Assembly: GCA_026393035.1 (NCBI GenBank)
Contig: JAPLAY010000026.1
Location: 1 to 34,390, forward strand
From: Actinomycetota bacterium
GTDB taxonomy: Bacteria > Actinomycetota > Actinomycetes > Nanopelagicales > Nanopelagicaceae
Direction: 5' to 3'
Length of the DNA stretch: 34,390 nt
Within the stretch, counting starts at the first letter, position 1. Each line of letters opens with the position of its first letter. Below the pieces are notes generated by a model. It saw nothing but the letters and a program-made list of their open reading frames with translations, did not search any database and was not told the origin of the DNA. Of the stretch, positions 11,954 through 20,633 are shown in pieces. A program made the translations under genes and the position numbers.

Positions 11954-12588
11954 CGGTATGACCTACGTTCTGATGGCGCAGGAATAGTTGCACCTTTATA
12001 TTCAATTGGAATTCCACCGAGTGGATAATCTTTACGTTGTGGATGTCCTGGCCAATCATCTGGCATAAGGATTCTGGTTAAACCTGGATGGCCATCAAAA
12101 ATAATTCCGAACATGTCCCATGTTTCACGTTCGTGCCAGTTGTTTCCGGCCCACACTTCAACAAGTGAAGGTAGATGTGGATCTGAATCAGGAACGCTAA
12201 CTTCTAAGCGAATGCGACGGTTGTGTGTCATAGAAAGTAATGGATAGACCGCATGAAGTTCACGATTCTTATCTTCTGGATAATGAACACCGCTAACACC
12301 AAGGCAAACTTCGAAGCGAAGTGATTGGGTATCGCGTAATTTCATTGCAGTATCAAATAATTTTTCACGCTTTACGTGAAGAGTTAATTCACCACGGTCG
12401 ATTACTACCTTTTCAATTGCACTATTAAATTCTGGATATGCACGCTCTAACTCATCTGTGACTTCATCAAAATAACTTCCATATGGTCGTTCACTAGAAC
12501 CGAAGTTTGCCGCGCTGCGAGCTAGGCCACCAAAACCAGAGGTATCGCCAGATCCACTGGCTCCGAACATCCCGTTATTTTCGCTCAT
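11950..12588 (-). CDS. nuoC: NADH-quinone oxidoreductase subunit C (30-kDa)
   Basis: Structural subunit of the connecting module of complex I. 212 residues; the signature [18 protein letters not shown] and the following [21 protein letters not shown] region are intact. The first 25 residues are Gly/Ser-rich and look like a flexible leader. It overlaps nuoB and nuoD by ATGA at both ends. Confidence 0.96.
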   Translation of the reverse strand: MSENNGMFGASGSGDTSGFGGLARSAANFGSSERPYGSYFDEVTDELERAYPEFNSAIEKVVIDRGELTLHVKREKLFDTAMKLRDTQSLRFEVCLGVSGVHYPEDKNRELHAVYPLLSMTHNRRIRLEVSVPDSDPHLPSLVEVWAGNNWHERETWDMFGIIFDGHPGLTRILMPDDWPGHPQRKDYPLGGIPIEYKGATIPAPSERRSYR

Positions 12589-13139
12589 GCAAGAAGGCCT
12601 TTTAATTGATGAGTTGGCTTAGCTGCAAGTGCTGCTGCTTCAACTTCACGAATAACTTGTTCACGATTAACGCCAAGTTTTTCGCTGCCAATATGTTCAT
12701 GTAATTTCAAAATTGCATCCATCAACATTTCAGGACGTGGTGGACAACCTGGAAGATAAATATCAACTGGCACAACGTGATCAACACCTTGAACGATTGC
12801 GTAGTTGTTAAACATTCCACCTGATGATGCACACGCACCCATTGCAATTACCCACTTTGGTGCTGCCATTTGATCATAAATCTGACGAAGAACTGGGGCC
12901 ATCTTGTTTGAAACTCGACCTGCCACAATCATTAAATCTGCTTGACGTGGTGATGCGCGGAAAACTTCCATTCCAAAACGAGCTGCGTCATAACGGCCAC
13001 CACCGAAAGCCATCATTTCAATCGCACAACAAGCAAGACCGAATGTTGCTGGCCAAAGTGAATTTTTGCGCATGTAACCAGCAAGTTTTTCTACGCTAGT
13101 TAGTGCAAACCCCGCAGGTAACTTCTCTTCTAGACCCAT
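12585..13139 (-). CDS. nuoB: NADH-quinone oxidoreductase subunit B (cluster N2)
   Basis: Holds the terminal [4Fe-4S] cluster N2 that reduces quinone. With the start used here, the ligands are the tandem C37-C38 ([10 protein letters not shown]), C103 ([10 protein letters not shown]) and C132 (LPGCPPRPE). The open frame continues to 13223, but those 28 residues overlap the nuoA 3' end and are not NuoB-like. The ATG at 13139 gives [11 protein letters not shown], a standard actinobacterial NuoB start, 4 bases after the nuoA stop. Final length 184 residues. Confidence 0.96.
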   Translation of the reverse strand: MGLEEKLPAGFALTSVEKLAGYMRKNSLWPATFGLACCAIEMMAFGGGRYDAARFGMEVFRASPRQADLMIVAGRVSNKMAPVLRQIYDQMAAPKWVIAMGACASSGGMFNNYAIVQGVDHVVPVDIYLPGCPPRPEMLMDAILKLHEHIGSEKLGVNREQVIREVEAAALAAKPTHQLKGLLA

Positions 13140-13143
13140 GGAT

Positions 13144-13503
13144 TTAATCCCATTCCAATCCGCCGCGGCGCCAGACATAGGCATAAGCAACAAAAACAGT
13201 TCCGATAAAGATTGCCATTTCAACTAATCCAAAGAGACCGAGTTTGTCGAAAGTGACCGCCCATGGATATAAGAAAACAATTTCAATATCAAAAACAATA
13301 AATAACATAGCTGTTAAGAAATATTTAACTGGAAAACGTCCGCCACCTGCTGCTTGTGGTGATGGTTCGATACCGCATTCATATGCTTCGAATTTTGCTC
13401 GGTTGTATCGCTTTGGTCCTGTGATCGCTGCAGCAACAACTGAAAATGCTCCGAAGCCGAAGCCAATTGCGCCAATTACCAGTATCGGTACGTATGGGTT
13501 CAC
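13144..13503 (-). CDS. nuoA: NADH-quinone oxidoreductase subunit A (first gene of nuo operon)
   Basis: Three-helix membrane subunit (119 residues) at the junction of the two complex I arms. The conserved loop YECGIEP is at residues 41-47, and [12 protein letters not shown] in the second helix is diagnostic. The start codon is GTG at 13503-13501; no purine-rich Shine-Dalgarno site precedes it (the eight bases before it are C/T only on the coding strand), pointing to a very short or absent leader. It heads the operon, 84 bases downstream of the menG stop, and that gap carries a palindrome and a candidate promoter. Confidence 0.96.
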   Translation of the reverse strand: MNPYVPILVIGAIGFGFGAFSVVAAAITGPKRYNRAKFEAYECGIEPSPQAAGGGRFPVKYFLTAMLFIVFDIEIVFLYPWAVTFDKLGLFGLVEMAIFIGTVFVAYAYVWRRGGLEWD

Positions 13504-13511
13504 GGGAAGGG

Positions 13512-13517
13512 AGTCTA
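13512..13517 (-). promoter_or_regulatory. Candidate -10 box of the nuo operon
   Basis: TAGACT on the coding strand, eight bases before the nuoA GTG. It matches the TANNNT form of actinobacterial sigma-A-type -10 boxes. A partial -35 (TGTGAC, or TTGTGA one base further upstream) lies 18-19 bases upstream, inside the 19-bp palindrome. A transcript from here would have a leader of 0-2 bases. Inferred from sequence only. Confidence 0.45.
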
Positions 13518-13536
13518 CGGGTTTAGGCGTTCTTGG

Positions 13537-13555
13537 TCACAATTATGAATTGTGA
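13537..13555. promoter_or_regulatory. Perfect 19-bp palindrome upstream of nuoA (candidate operator)
   Basis: TCACAATT-ATG-AATTGTGA: two 8-base arms with a 3-base centre and no mismatch. It lies in the 84-base menG-nuoA gap and its nuoA-proximal arm covers the candidate -35. No T-run follows on either strand and the stem is AT-rich, so a rho-independent terminator is unlikely. The half-sites are oriented opposite to the Rex pattern (TTGTGAA-N6-TTCACAA) and the CRP pattern (TGTGA-N6-TCACA), so I do not name a regulator. Confidence 0.5.
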
Positions 13556-13587
13556 ATCTCGTCGAGGTGTAGGACATGTGGCATCTA

Positions 13588-14280
13588 TCACGGCTTGAAG
13601 CCCGTATGAATGGCCACAATGCCAAAGGTCAAATTGCGCCATTGGACGTTTTGGAATCCAGCCGCTGTCATTAACTGGGCAAGTCCCGATTGATTTGGCC
13701 AGGCCAAAATGGATTCGGCCAAATAAACATATGCATCGGGATTAGATGAAACTTTTCTGGCGATTGGTGGAAGTGCGCGCATCAAATAGCGCATATAAAT
13801 AACTCTAAAAATTTTATTAGTTGGTTGTGAAAATTCAACAACAACCATTCGACCACCGGGTTTTAAAACTCGAAGTGATTCTTGTAAAGCCTTCAGCGTG
13901 TTTGAAGTATTTCGTAAACCAAAAGAGATTGTTGTTACATCAAATTCATTATCTTTAAATGAAAGTGCGAGCGCATCACCTTGAGTGAATGCTAAATCTG
14001 GATGTCGCTTTCGTCCGGCATCTAACATTCCCTTCGAAAAATCTAAGGGAATAACATCTGCGCCAGCATCTGCTAGTGGTCGACTTGATGATCCAGTTCC
14101 TGCTGCGATATCTAGAATTCGCATTCCAGATTTTGGTTCAATTATTGAGGTCGCGACTTTGCGCCATGCTTTAGTTCGACCCAGGCTAAGCAAGTCATTT
14201 AACAAGTCATATCGACCGGCAACCCCATCAAACATCGCCGAAACCTCTTCGGGCTCTTTGCCTAGATCAGCTCTACTCAC
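13588..14280 (-). CDS. menG: Demethylmenaquinone methyltransferase
   Basis: Last step of menaquinone synthesis: SAM-dependent C-methylation of demethylmenaquinone (UbiE/MenG family). Class I methyltransferase fold with the SAM loop ILDIAAGTG at residues 55-63, the acidic PLDFSKGML region after it, and the family motifs DVTTISFGLRN and LRVLKPGGRMVVVEFS. An ATG exists at 14313, but the GTG at 14280 gives VSRADLGKEPEEVSAMFD, which aligns with the usual actinobacterial beginning, so I take 230 residues. No clear Shine-Dalgarno precedes it. It lies directly upstream of nuo on the same strand, and the divergent bioY begins 73 bases away. Confidence 0.93.
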   Translation of the reverse strand: MSRADLGKEPEEVSAMFDGVAGRYDLLNDLLSLGRTKAWRKVATSIIEPKSGMRILDIAAGTGSSSRPLADAGADVIPLDFSKGMLDAGRKRHPDLAFTQGDALALSFKDNEFDVTTISFGLRNTSNTLKALQESLRVLKPGGRMVVVEFSQPTNKIFRVIYMRYLMRALPPIARKVSSNPDAYVYLAESILAWPNQSGLAQLMTAAGFQNVQWRNLTFGIVAIHTGFKP

Positions 14281-14353
14281 GCGTATATTCTCGCGGTAGT
14301 AGGCTCTGACCACAAATTAAGGGAAGCAGAAAATCCAGAAAGAGGTCGATTAA

Positions 14354-14938
14354 ATGGTTCAGATTTCACAAGTAAGTACTTTGAAGTCAGCGGTAATTTC
14401 ACGCACAACTGCGATTACCCAGATCTCACTAATTTTGGGTGGCACAATCTTCTTGGCAGTAATGGCTCAAATATCTTTTCCAATTCCTGGTTCTCCAGTT
14501 CCATTCACTGGACAAACGCTGGGTGTTCTCTTACTTGGAACTGCATACGGCGCAAGTCTTGGATTTAGCACAGTCGCTTTCTACCTATTAATGGGTATTG
14601 CTGGTGCCCCAATATTTGCATCCGGCTCACATGGTTTTGAAAAAATTGCAGGTGCTACTGGTGGATATCTAGTTGGCATGTTGATTGCATCCCTCGTCCT
14701 TGGCGCTCTTGCTGGTCGCAAATGGGATCAAAAAATCAAGACTGTTATCCCAACAATGATTATCGGAAATGTAATTATTTTTACCGGCGGATTAATTTGG
14801 CTCCACCAATACACTGGTCAAAGTTGGGGTTGGACTGTCGACAAGGGATTAACGCCATTCATTCTTGCCGAGTTTATTAAGATTGCAATTGCTAGTACTG
14901 CGCTACCTGCTGTTTGGCGATTAGTTGCGAAGCGTTAA
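14354..14938 (+). CDS. bioY: BioY-family biotin transporter substrate-binding subunit
   Basis: Membrane S-component of an energy-coupling-factor transporter, which captures biotin and in most bacteria works with EcfT and two ATPases. 194 residues and about six hydrophobic helices. The family signature GSPVPFTGQTLGVLLLGTAYG and a downstream GATGGYLVGM block identify it. A Shine-Dalgarno-like AGAGG sits 8 bases before the ATG. No EcfT/EcfA or biotin-synthesis gene is in the window, so the partner is elsewhere or the protein acts alone, as some BioY proteins can. Probably co-transcribed with menF, 19 bases downstream. Confidence 0.9.
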   Translation: MVQISQVSTLKSAVISRTTAITQISLILGGTIFLAVMAQISFPIPGSPVPFTGQTLGVLLLGTAYGASLGFSTVAFYLLMGIAGAPIFASGSHGFEKIAGATGGYLVGMLIASLVLGALAGRKWDQKIKTVIPTMIIGNVIIFTGGLIWLHQYTGQSWGWTVDKGLTPFILAEFIKIAIASTALPAVWRLVAKR

Positions 14939-14957
14939 AGATAACTAACTCTTAAAA

Positions 14958-16190
14958 GTGCCCACAAATATCACCACCGAAATTCTCGGTGACCATCCCC
15001 CACTTGATCTGATCGCAACAGATTTAGCGCTAAGCGCTACCTGGATTCGAGGTGGCGAAGGGCTAATTGGTTTTGGTGAATGGAAGAGCACAAGTCTTAA
15101 AGGTAAAAATAGATTTACTGAAGCCAGAAAATGGTGGCACGAACAGTTAACATCTTTGAAAATTCAAAATAATGTACATGGAAGTGGAACTGGGCCAATT
15201 CTCTTCTCCTCATTTGCTTATGATCAATCAGAAGAATCAAAACTTGTTATTCCCAAAATTATTATTGGTCAAAAGGGTGGAAAGTCTTGGATCACTTGGA
15301 TTGGCGAAAGTACGCAACCCCCGATTTCGCAATATATCGAAGGCAACCAGCGCGGTGATATCGCATTTGAAGTTGGCGCTCTCGGTAACGAAGAGTGGAA
15401 AAATAGAGTTGCAACTGCTGTTAAAAAGATTAAGAACGGGGACCTAGAGAAAGTCGTTTTAGCGCGAGATTTGATTGCAAATAGTTCTGAAGCAATCGAG
15501 CCTCGGAATTTAATTGCATTTCTTGCAAAGAATTACCCATCAACGTGGGTATTCCTGGTTTCTAACTTAATTGGTGCGACTCCGGAACTATTGGTGCGAC
15601 TAAATAAGTCCCTTGTAACGTCCAGAATTCTTGCCGGAACTATTCGTAAATCTGGTGATGAAGCGAAAGATCTTGGCCTTGCCGCTTCGCTTGCTAAGTC
15701 TTCGAAAGACCTTGAAGAGCATGAGTATGCGGTCCGATCAGTTGCAGATGCGCTTTCGCCTTACTGTTCATCAACAAACGTTCCAGAATCGCCATTTGTA
15801 TTGCACCTTGCAAACGTTATGCACCTTGCTACTGACGTGACCGGTGTCTTAAATGATTCTGCTATCCCTGTAGATATTTTTGCTTTGATTGCTTCGCTTC
15901 ACCCATCTGCTGCTGTTTGTGGAACACCGACTGATACTGCAAATGCCGTAATTGATGAGTTAGAAGATATGAATCGTGGTCGTTATGCCGGACCAGTTGG
16001 CTGGATTGATGCGCGCGGAGATGGTGAAATTGGAATAGCGCTTCGTACTGGCGAACTCTCTGAAGACTTGAAAACCATGCGAATATTTAGTGGTTGTGGA
16101 ATTGTTGCTGGATCAAACCCTGAAGATGAACTAGCCGAGAGTCAAGCTAAGTTAAGTCCCATGCGCACTGCCTTAGAAATTCGGGCGTAA
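14958..16190 (+). CDS. menF: Isochorismate synthase (menaquinone pathway)
   Basis: Converts chorismate to isochorismate, the first committed step to menaquinone. 410 residues of the MST (chorismate-utilising) family. Visible active-site elements: K165 in NGDLEKVVLARD, GATPELLVRL near 206-215, the RILAGTIRK block, EHEYAV near 254-259, HPSAAVCGTP at 315-324 and the metal-binding DELEDMNRGRYAGPVGWID. It starts with GTG, with no obvious ribosome site, after bioY. Its last 49 bases overlap the 3' end of menD on the other strand. Salicylate synthase is the main alternative, but the neighbouring men genes favour MenF. Confidence 0.93.
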   Translation: MPTNITTEILGDHPPLDLIATDLALSATWIRGGEGLIGFGEWKSTSLKGKNRFTEARKWWHEQLTSLKIQNNVHGSGTGPILFSSFAYDQSEESKLVIPKIIIGQKGGKSWITWIGESTQPPISQYIEGNQRGDIAFEVGALGNEEWKNRVATAVKKIKNGDLEKVVLARDLIANSSEAIEPRNLIAFLAKNYPSTWVFLVSNLIGATPELLVRLNKSLVTSRILAGTIRKSGDEAKDLGLAASLAKSSKDLEEHEYAVRSVADALSPYCSSTNVPESPFVLHLANVMHLATDVTGVLNDSAIPVDIFALIASLHPSAAVCGTPTDTANAVIDELEDMNRGRYAGPVGWIDARGDGEIGIALRTGELSEDLKTMRIFSGCGIVAGSNPEDELAESQAKLSPMRTALEIRA

Positions 16191-17710
16191 GTCTGCGCCA
16201 AGTTTTCTGCCATAGTTTTTCGGTCTGGAACTTCAACAATTACCAAATTTAAACCTGTTTTATTATGCGCAATTGCTAAGTTCAAATCCGATGAAGTCTT
16301 TACCTTACTTACCGGAATTCCAAAGGCCGAAATAATTTTATCCAGGTCTTGATTCTGTGGTGTTCCAAATATGTCCTCAAACCCTGCAACACCAGCTTGC
16401 GGAAGCGTTGAGAAAATTCCCCCACCGTTATTGTCGATTACGAATATTGTCAGATTCGCTTTCGGCGGAGTTAAGAGCGCAGTTAAATCATGTAAGAAAG
16501 TTAAGTCGCCAATAATCGCAAAGGTACGTTCGAAGTGGTTGGAAATTCCAAAGATCGTTGATAAATTCCCATCAATACCCGCTAACCCACGGTTAGCAAA
16601 GACTTTGAGACCATTTCGTGGTTTGGCAAAAGCTTCAATATCTCTGATTGGTCTTGATGAACCAATAAAGAGCGCTGATTCGTTTGGAATCGAAGCTGCG
16701 ATTGTTTGTACTGCGCTCTGTTCGGACCAACTTTCATCAGAAGTAATTTGAACTGCGGTAATTCTAGAAATCTCTTGCCAATCTGAAATCCAGGTTGGAT
16801 TTAGAGTTTCTACCTCCAACTTTGGTAATTCGAAGAAAACCTGAGTCGCTGTTCGCTTAGTATCAATAGTTGAAATCCGCGGATCAATTACATAACTTTT
16901 AGCGATGCTTGCAACATAATTATTAATACTTCGAGACAGAGTAGTTCGTCCGATAACAATTGCATACTCTGCCTTTAAATATTCGCGGATGCTTTCATCC
17001 CCTAGAAATGTGCTGGCATGGGCAATTGCACTTGAAAAAGTTAGTGGATCTTCAGCAATAGTTGGTAATCCTGACTTTGCTACAAAGCTTTCAACTTCCT
17101 CACTTGTGAATGTGCCAAGATCATGGCCAATAACTAGAACACCATTACCGTTAACTACTAATGATTTTGGATTAACTTTTTCGCCTTTGGCTTCAGCTAT
17201 TTTTAAACCAGTTAGCCAGTCATTACTATCTTTAGGCAAAAGTGGATCATCAAATTGAATATTTAAATGAAGTGGTCCAGTACCAAGTTCAAATTTGCTT
17301 CCGGATATTAAATCAAGGGAAGTTATATTTGGGAAGAGTCCAACTTGATCCGTTGTTTGATTAGCGCCAGTCTTACGTAATCTCTCTGGTCTATCTGCAG
17401 TAATAGCTATTAACTTGTTATTAGCATGGAGCGCTTCAAGCATTGCTGGGTGAAAATTCGCTGCAGCAGTACCGCTAGTGCAGATAACGGCAACATGTTG
17501 GTTAGTTGCTTTTGAAATTCCTAAGGCGTAGAAAGCCGCTCCACGTTCATCTAGTTTTACATGTAGCTCAATAATCCCTTTGGCATCTGCTTCATGCAAC
17601 GCAATAGAAAGAGGGGCATTTCGAGACCCTGGTGAGATTACAAAATCGCTCACTCCAGATTCGATGAGTCTACGAATTGTTTGGCGCGCTAAATCAGTCG
17701 AGTTGCTCAC
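16142..17710 (-). CDS. menD: SEPHCHC synthase (ThDP-dependent)
   Basis: Joins isochorismate and 2-oxoglutarate to make 2-succinyl-5-enolpyruvyl-6-hydroxy-3-cyclohexene-1-carboxylate, using thiamine diphosphate and a metal ion. 522 residues. Catalytic glutamate E55 in LDERGAAFYALG; isochorismate-side loops ISPGSRNAPL (25-34), ICTSGTAAANFHP (76-88) and TADRPERLRKTGANQTTDQ; cofactor region NRGLAGIDGNLST near 373-385, GD at 401-402 and NN at 427-428. Starts with GTG, preceded by AGGTGG 4 bases upstream inside menC, which it overlaps by 17 bases. Its C-terminal 15 codons lie antisense to menF. Confidence 0.95.
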   Translation of the reverse strand: MSNSTDLARQTIRRLIESGVSDFVISPGSRNAPLSIALHEADAKGIIELHVKLDERGAAFYALGISKATNQHVAVICTSGTAAANFHPAMLEALHANNKLIAITADRPERLRKTGANQTTDQVGLFPNITSLDLISGSKFELGTGPLHLNIQFDDPLLPKDSNDWLTGLKIAEAKGEKVNPKSLVVNGNGVLVIGHDLGTFTSEEVESFVAKSGLPTIAEDPLTFSSAIAHASTFLGDESIREYLKAEYAIVIGRTTLSRSINNYVASIAKSYVIDPRISTIDTKRTATQVFFELPKLEVETLNPTWISDWQEISRITAVQITSDESWSEQSAVQTIAASIPNESALFIGSSRPIRDIEAFAKPRNGLKVFANRGLAGIDGNLSTIFGISNHFERTFAIIGDLTFLHDLTALLTPPKANLTIFVIDNNGGGIFSTLPQAGVAGFEDIFGTPQNQDLDKIISAFGIPVSKVKTSSDLNLAIAHNKTGLNLVIVEVPDRKTMAENLAQTYARISKAVRMGLNLA

Positions 17711-18683
17711 TTAGCCACCTTTCACCAAATCCGTTATTCCAAATAGTTGTGATGCGTTCTTGCCACCAAATACTACGTTCTTGTGGCGCCAAATATTTAT
17801 CCAGTAAATCAGTATCGGGCTCGACGCGCTTAACTTTTATAGTGCCAGCAGATATTTCAAGGCCAGACTTGATTACATCGCCTTCAAACAATGAAAGTGT
17901 TGCAAGTCCACAATCAAAATTTAATTCTGCTTGGCTGGCTGCGAGTGCAAGTCCATGCGATATTCCAATGCCGGTATCAAGCGCGCTCGAAATCACGGCT
18001 GGAAGACCAATCTTGGTAATCAAGTTATTTGCCATTGTCGCACCACCAGAAGGCGCCCACTTTATTATTGCAATATCAGCAAACTCTTTAACATCTTCGA
18101 ATCCACTATCTAGGGCGGTGCGGATAGATTCATCAATCGCAATCTTCATGGGTATTTCGCTCTTTAATTTCTTTAGATCAGAAATTGCAAGTGTTGGTTG
18201 TTCAATATATTCAAATACCTTGCCAAATCGAAGGTTGTAGTTATAGAGATTCAATAGCGCTTCTTCTAAATCCCAACCGCCATTTACATCAAGGCGAATT
18301 TTGAAATCAGGATTAAAATCAAGAGCAGCTTCTACAAGTTCACTATCTTGTACAAAATCATCAACTTTAATCTTTACCGTTTTTGCTCCAGGAAATCTTG
18401 AAAGTATCTCCGGCACGCGAGATATTTCAACTCTTGGCAGTGTGGCATTTATTGCAACTTCACTTCTTACCAAATCATTCCAAGTCTTATATGCACCTTC
18501 GAGTGCAGCTCTTAACCATGGCTCACATACCTTTTCGTCGTATTCAACGAATGGTGCAAATTCACTCCACCCAGCTGGACCGCGGAATAGCGCAGCTTCT
18601 CTTACTGAAACACCGCGGAAAGTTGTTCGCGTAGGTATGGCAACAACAGTTAGATCATTAAAGATCTCAGCTAATTGCCACAT
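17694..18683 (-). CDS. menC: o-Succinylbenzoate synthase
   Basis: Enolase-superfamily dehydratase that turns SHCHC into o-succinylbenzoate. 329 residues. Catalytic lysines in the KxK pair K104/K106 (TVKIKVDD); metal ligands D132 (RLDVNGGW), E161 (YIEQP) and D184 (IAIDES); the second acid/base lysine K208 in IIKWAPSGG. SSALDTGIGISHGLALAA is the typical terminal block. It begins 5 bases after the menB stop and overlaps menD by 17 bases, making a menB-menC-menD unit. No MenH coding sequence is fused to or next to it. Confidence 0.94.
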   Translation of the reverse strand: MWQLAEIFNDLTVVAIPTRTTFRGVSVREAALFRGPAGWSEFAPFVEYDEKVCEPWLRAALEGAYKTWNDLVRSEVAINATLPRVEISRVPEILSRFPGAKTVKIKVDDFVQDSELVEAALDFNPDFKIRLDVNGGWDLEEALLNLYNYNLRFGKVFEYIEQPTLAISDLKKLKSEIPMKIAIDESIRTALDSGFEDVKEFADIAIIKWAPSGGATMANNLITKIGLPAVISSALDTGIGISHGLALAASQAELNFDCGLATLSLFEGDVIKSGLEISAGTIKVKRVEPDTDLLDKYLAPQERSIWWQERITTIWNNGFGERWLSEQLD

Positions 18684-18688
18684 TTTTA

Positions 18689-19567
18689 TTACGGACGCTT
18701 TGGAAACTTATCGAAATTCGGTTCACGATTTTCTTTAAATGCATCGCGACCTTCCTGGCCCTCTTCTGTCATATAAAAAAGAAGAGTTGCATCGCCAGCA
18801 AGTTGTTGGACTCCAGCCAAACCATCATCAGCCGCATTTAATCCGGCCTTAAGAAGTCGAAGCGCCATTGGTGAGTGGCGAAGCATTTCGCGGCACCAAG
18901 AAACTGTTTCAGCCTCGAGTTCAGAAACTGGAACTACCGCATTAACTAATCCCATATCGAGAGCTTCGGCAGAATCATATTGACGACATAAGAACCAAAT
19001 TTCACGAGCCTTTTTCTGACCAATATGTGCAGCTAATAAACCGGCACCATATCCGCCATCAAATGATCCGACCATTGGTCCGGTCTGGCCAAACTTTGCA
19101 TTGTCTGCAGCAATAGTTAAATCACAAACAACATGAAGAACATGTCCGCCACCAACTGCCCAGCCTGCAACCATTGCAACTACTGGTTTCGGCAATCTGC
19201 GGATTTGAATTTGTAAATCTAAAACATTTAGGCGGCCAATACCTTTTTTGGCAAGTGAATCATTTCCTAAGTAACCATCATCACCGCGAACATTTATGTC
19301 ACCACCAGAACAGAAAGCTTCGTTTCCGGCACCAGTAAAAATAACAACTCCGACAGAATCATCATCACGGGCAAGTGAAAGCGCTTCTTGTAATTCGAAT
19401 AGTGTTTGTGGGCGAAATGCATTTCTAACTTCTGGGCGATTAATTGTAATTTTCGCCATGCCTTCAGCAGTTTGATAAGTGATATCTGAAAAGGCCTCGC
19501 TTCCAGCGCCGGTATTCCATTTTGGAATAGTCCGACTGCCGGGCTCGCGCTTAAAAGGTTTGCTCAC
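18689..19567 (-). CDS. menB: 1,4-Dihydroxy-2-naphthoyl-CoA synthase
   Basis: Crotonase-fold enzyme that ring-closes o-succinylbenzoyl-CoA to DHNA-CoA. 292 residues. Substrate loops [11 protein letters not shown] (43-53) and [14 protein letters not shown] (86-99), oxyanion-hole region [13 protein letters not shown] (133-145), and the MenB-specific [13 protein letters not shown] (167-179), which includes the conserved aspartate. GTG start at 19567, with a strong Shine-Dalgarno AGGAGG 4 bases upstream: one of the few canonical ribosome sites in this window. It heads the menB-menC-menD operon, divergent from menE across 39 bases. Confidence 0.96.
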   Translation of the reverse strand: MSKPFKREPGSRTIPKWNTGAGSEAFSDITYQTAEGMAKITINRPEVRNAFRPQTLFELQEALSLARDDDSVGVVIFTGAGNEAFCSGGDINVRGDDGYLGNDSLAKKGIGRLNVLDLQIQIRRLPKPVVAMVAGWAVGGGHVLHVVCDLTIAADNAKFGQTGPMVGSFDGGYGAGLLAAHIGQKKAREIWFLCRQYDSAEALDMGLVNAVVPVSELEAETVSWCREMLRHSPMALRLLKAGLNAADDGLAGVQQLAGDATLLFYMTEEGQEGRDAFKENREPNFDKFPKRP

Positions 19568-19571
19568 ATTT

Positions 19572-19577
19572 CCTCCT
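19572..19577 (-). promoter_or_regulatory. Shine-Dalgarno site of menB
   Basis: AGGAGG on the coding strand, four bases before the GTG start at 19567. It is a full anti-16S match and fixes the start of menB. It stands out because several neighbouring genes have no such site. Confidence 0.8.
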
Positions 19578-19606
19578 ACAAAATATATGGATAGCCTACG
19601 GCTGTC

Positions 19607-20629
19607 ATGAAAACTTCGGTAATTGATATTGGGCTCCAGCGGTCAAACCCAGAGCTGGTGCAAGCAATTTCTGCTGCCTTCGCTCAATCCCAGGCAGAGT
19701 CGGCCCCAACTTTCATAGTAAGCACAACTGGATCTACGGGAGTTGTAAAGCGGGTTCAAATTTCTACATCTGCTCTTGCTAATTCATCGAAGTTATCCAA
19801 TGCAGCGCTCGGTGCCAAATCTGGCGATGTCTGGTCGTTATTACTTTCTACACAACATATTGCTGGGCTAAATGTCTTGGCTAGATCAGTTCTACTTGGA
19901 ACGCAAGTTGTTGGGGTTGAAAAGCGCGCTGACTATTCAGCGATAGTTCCAACTCAACTTCATAAAGCGCTAACGGGTGACAATGAATTATTAAGTCATC
20001 TTAAAAATTGTAAAGCTGTTCTTGTTGGTGGCGCAGCACTGACAAATGAACTTCTTGAAAAGGCTGTTAGTAATGGCATAAAAGTTGTGACAACTTATGG
20101 AATGACTGAAACTTGTGGTGGTTGCGTGTATGACAGCGTGCCGCTTGAAGGGGTAAGTATTGCTATTACCAATGAGGGACTGATAAAAATAAGTGGCCCA
20201 ATTTTGGCTTCTGGATATGAAAACGAAGATGAGCTATGGAACCAGAGCTTCAATAATGGTTGGTTCACTACAAACGATCTTGGCAACTTAAAGGATGGAA
20301 AGCTATTTATATCAGGACGGGCCGATGATGTAATCATTACCGGTGGCGAGAATGTTTCACTTTTCGCAATCGAATCTCAACTATCGAGTGCTTTCCCAGA
20401 AGTTACCTTTCTCGCAACATCGATCCCTGATCCACAATGGGGAGCAAAACTTTGTTTGATCTCGGATAAAGCTATTGACCACAATAAAATCTCAGAAGTA
20501 TTGCTTCTTAACTTAGGACGAGCCGCAGTTCCTAAAGAGTTTTTAGAGTTAACACAAATTCCCCAAATTGGAATTGGCAAACCTGACCGTGTCAAAGCGG
20601 CAGCTCTATTCATTGATAAGCAAAGATGA
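19607..20629 (+). CDS. menE: o-Succinylbenzoate-CoA ligase
   Basis: ANL-superfamily adenylating enzyme: activates o-succinylbenzoate with ATP and CoA, supplying MenB. P-loop [11 protein letters not shown] (39-49), TYGMTET (163-169), GWFTTNDLG (218-226), [16 protein letters not shown] (235-250), and the C-terminal catalytic lysine K325 in [10 protein letters not shown]. At 340 residues it is shorter than the Bacillus or E. coli enzymes but close to the mycobacterial form, which lacks part of the N-terminal region. No Shine-Dalgarno; a possible TAGCCT -10 box lies 9 bases upstream. Followed 4 bases later by menA. Confidence 0.93.
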   Translation: MKTSVIDIGLQRSNPELVQAISAAFAQSQAESAPTFIVSTTGSTGVVKRVQISTSALANSSKLSNAALGAKSGDVWSLLLSTQHIAGLNVLARSVLLGTQVVGVEKRADYSAIVPTQLHKALTGDNELLSHLKNCKAVLVGGAALTNELLEKAVSNGIKVVTTYGMTETCGGCVYDSVPLEGVSIAITNEGLIKISGPILASGYENEDELWNQSFNNGWFTTNDLGNLKDGKLFISGRADDVIITGGENVSLFAIESQLSSAFPEVTFLATSIPDPQWGAKLCLISDKAIDHNKISEVLLLNLGRAAVPKEFLELTQIPQIGIGKPDRVKAAALFIDKQR

Positions 20630-20633
20630 CGCA

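Noticed and set aside
13140-13223. Longer nuoB N-terminus reaching into nuoA
   Set aside because: The extra 28 residues have no NuoB likeness and overlap the nuoA 3' end; the ATG at 13139 is the expected start.
13537-13555. Resemblance of the nuo palindrome arms to lac operator, CRP and Rex half-sites
   Set aside because: The arms contain TTGTGA/TCACAA, but their orientation and 3-base centre do not match any of those operators, so no regulator name is given.
15570-15601. 12-bp direct repeat ATTGGTGCGACT, two copies 20 bp apart
   Set aside because: Both copies are inside menF and encode different frames of the conserved GATPELLVRLN region; the spacing is not a multiple of three and no mobile element or recombination mark is present. 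Likely chance.
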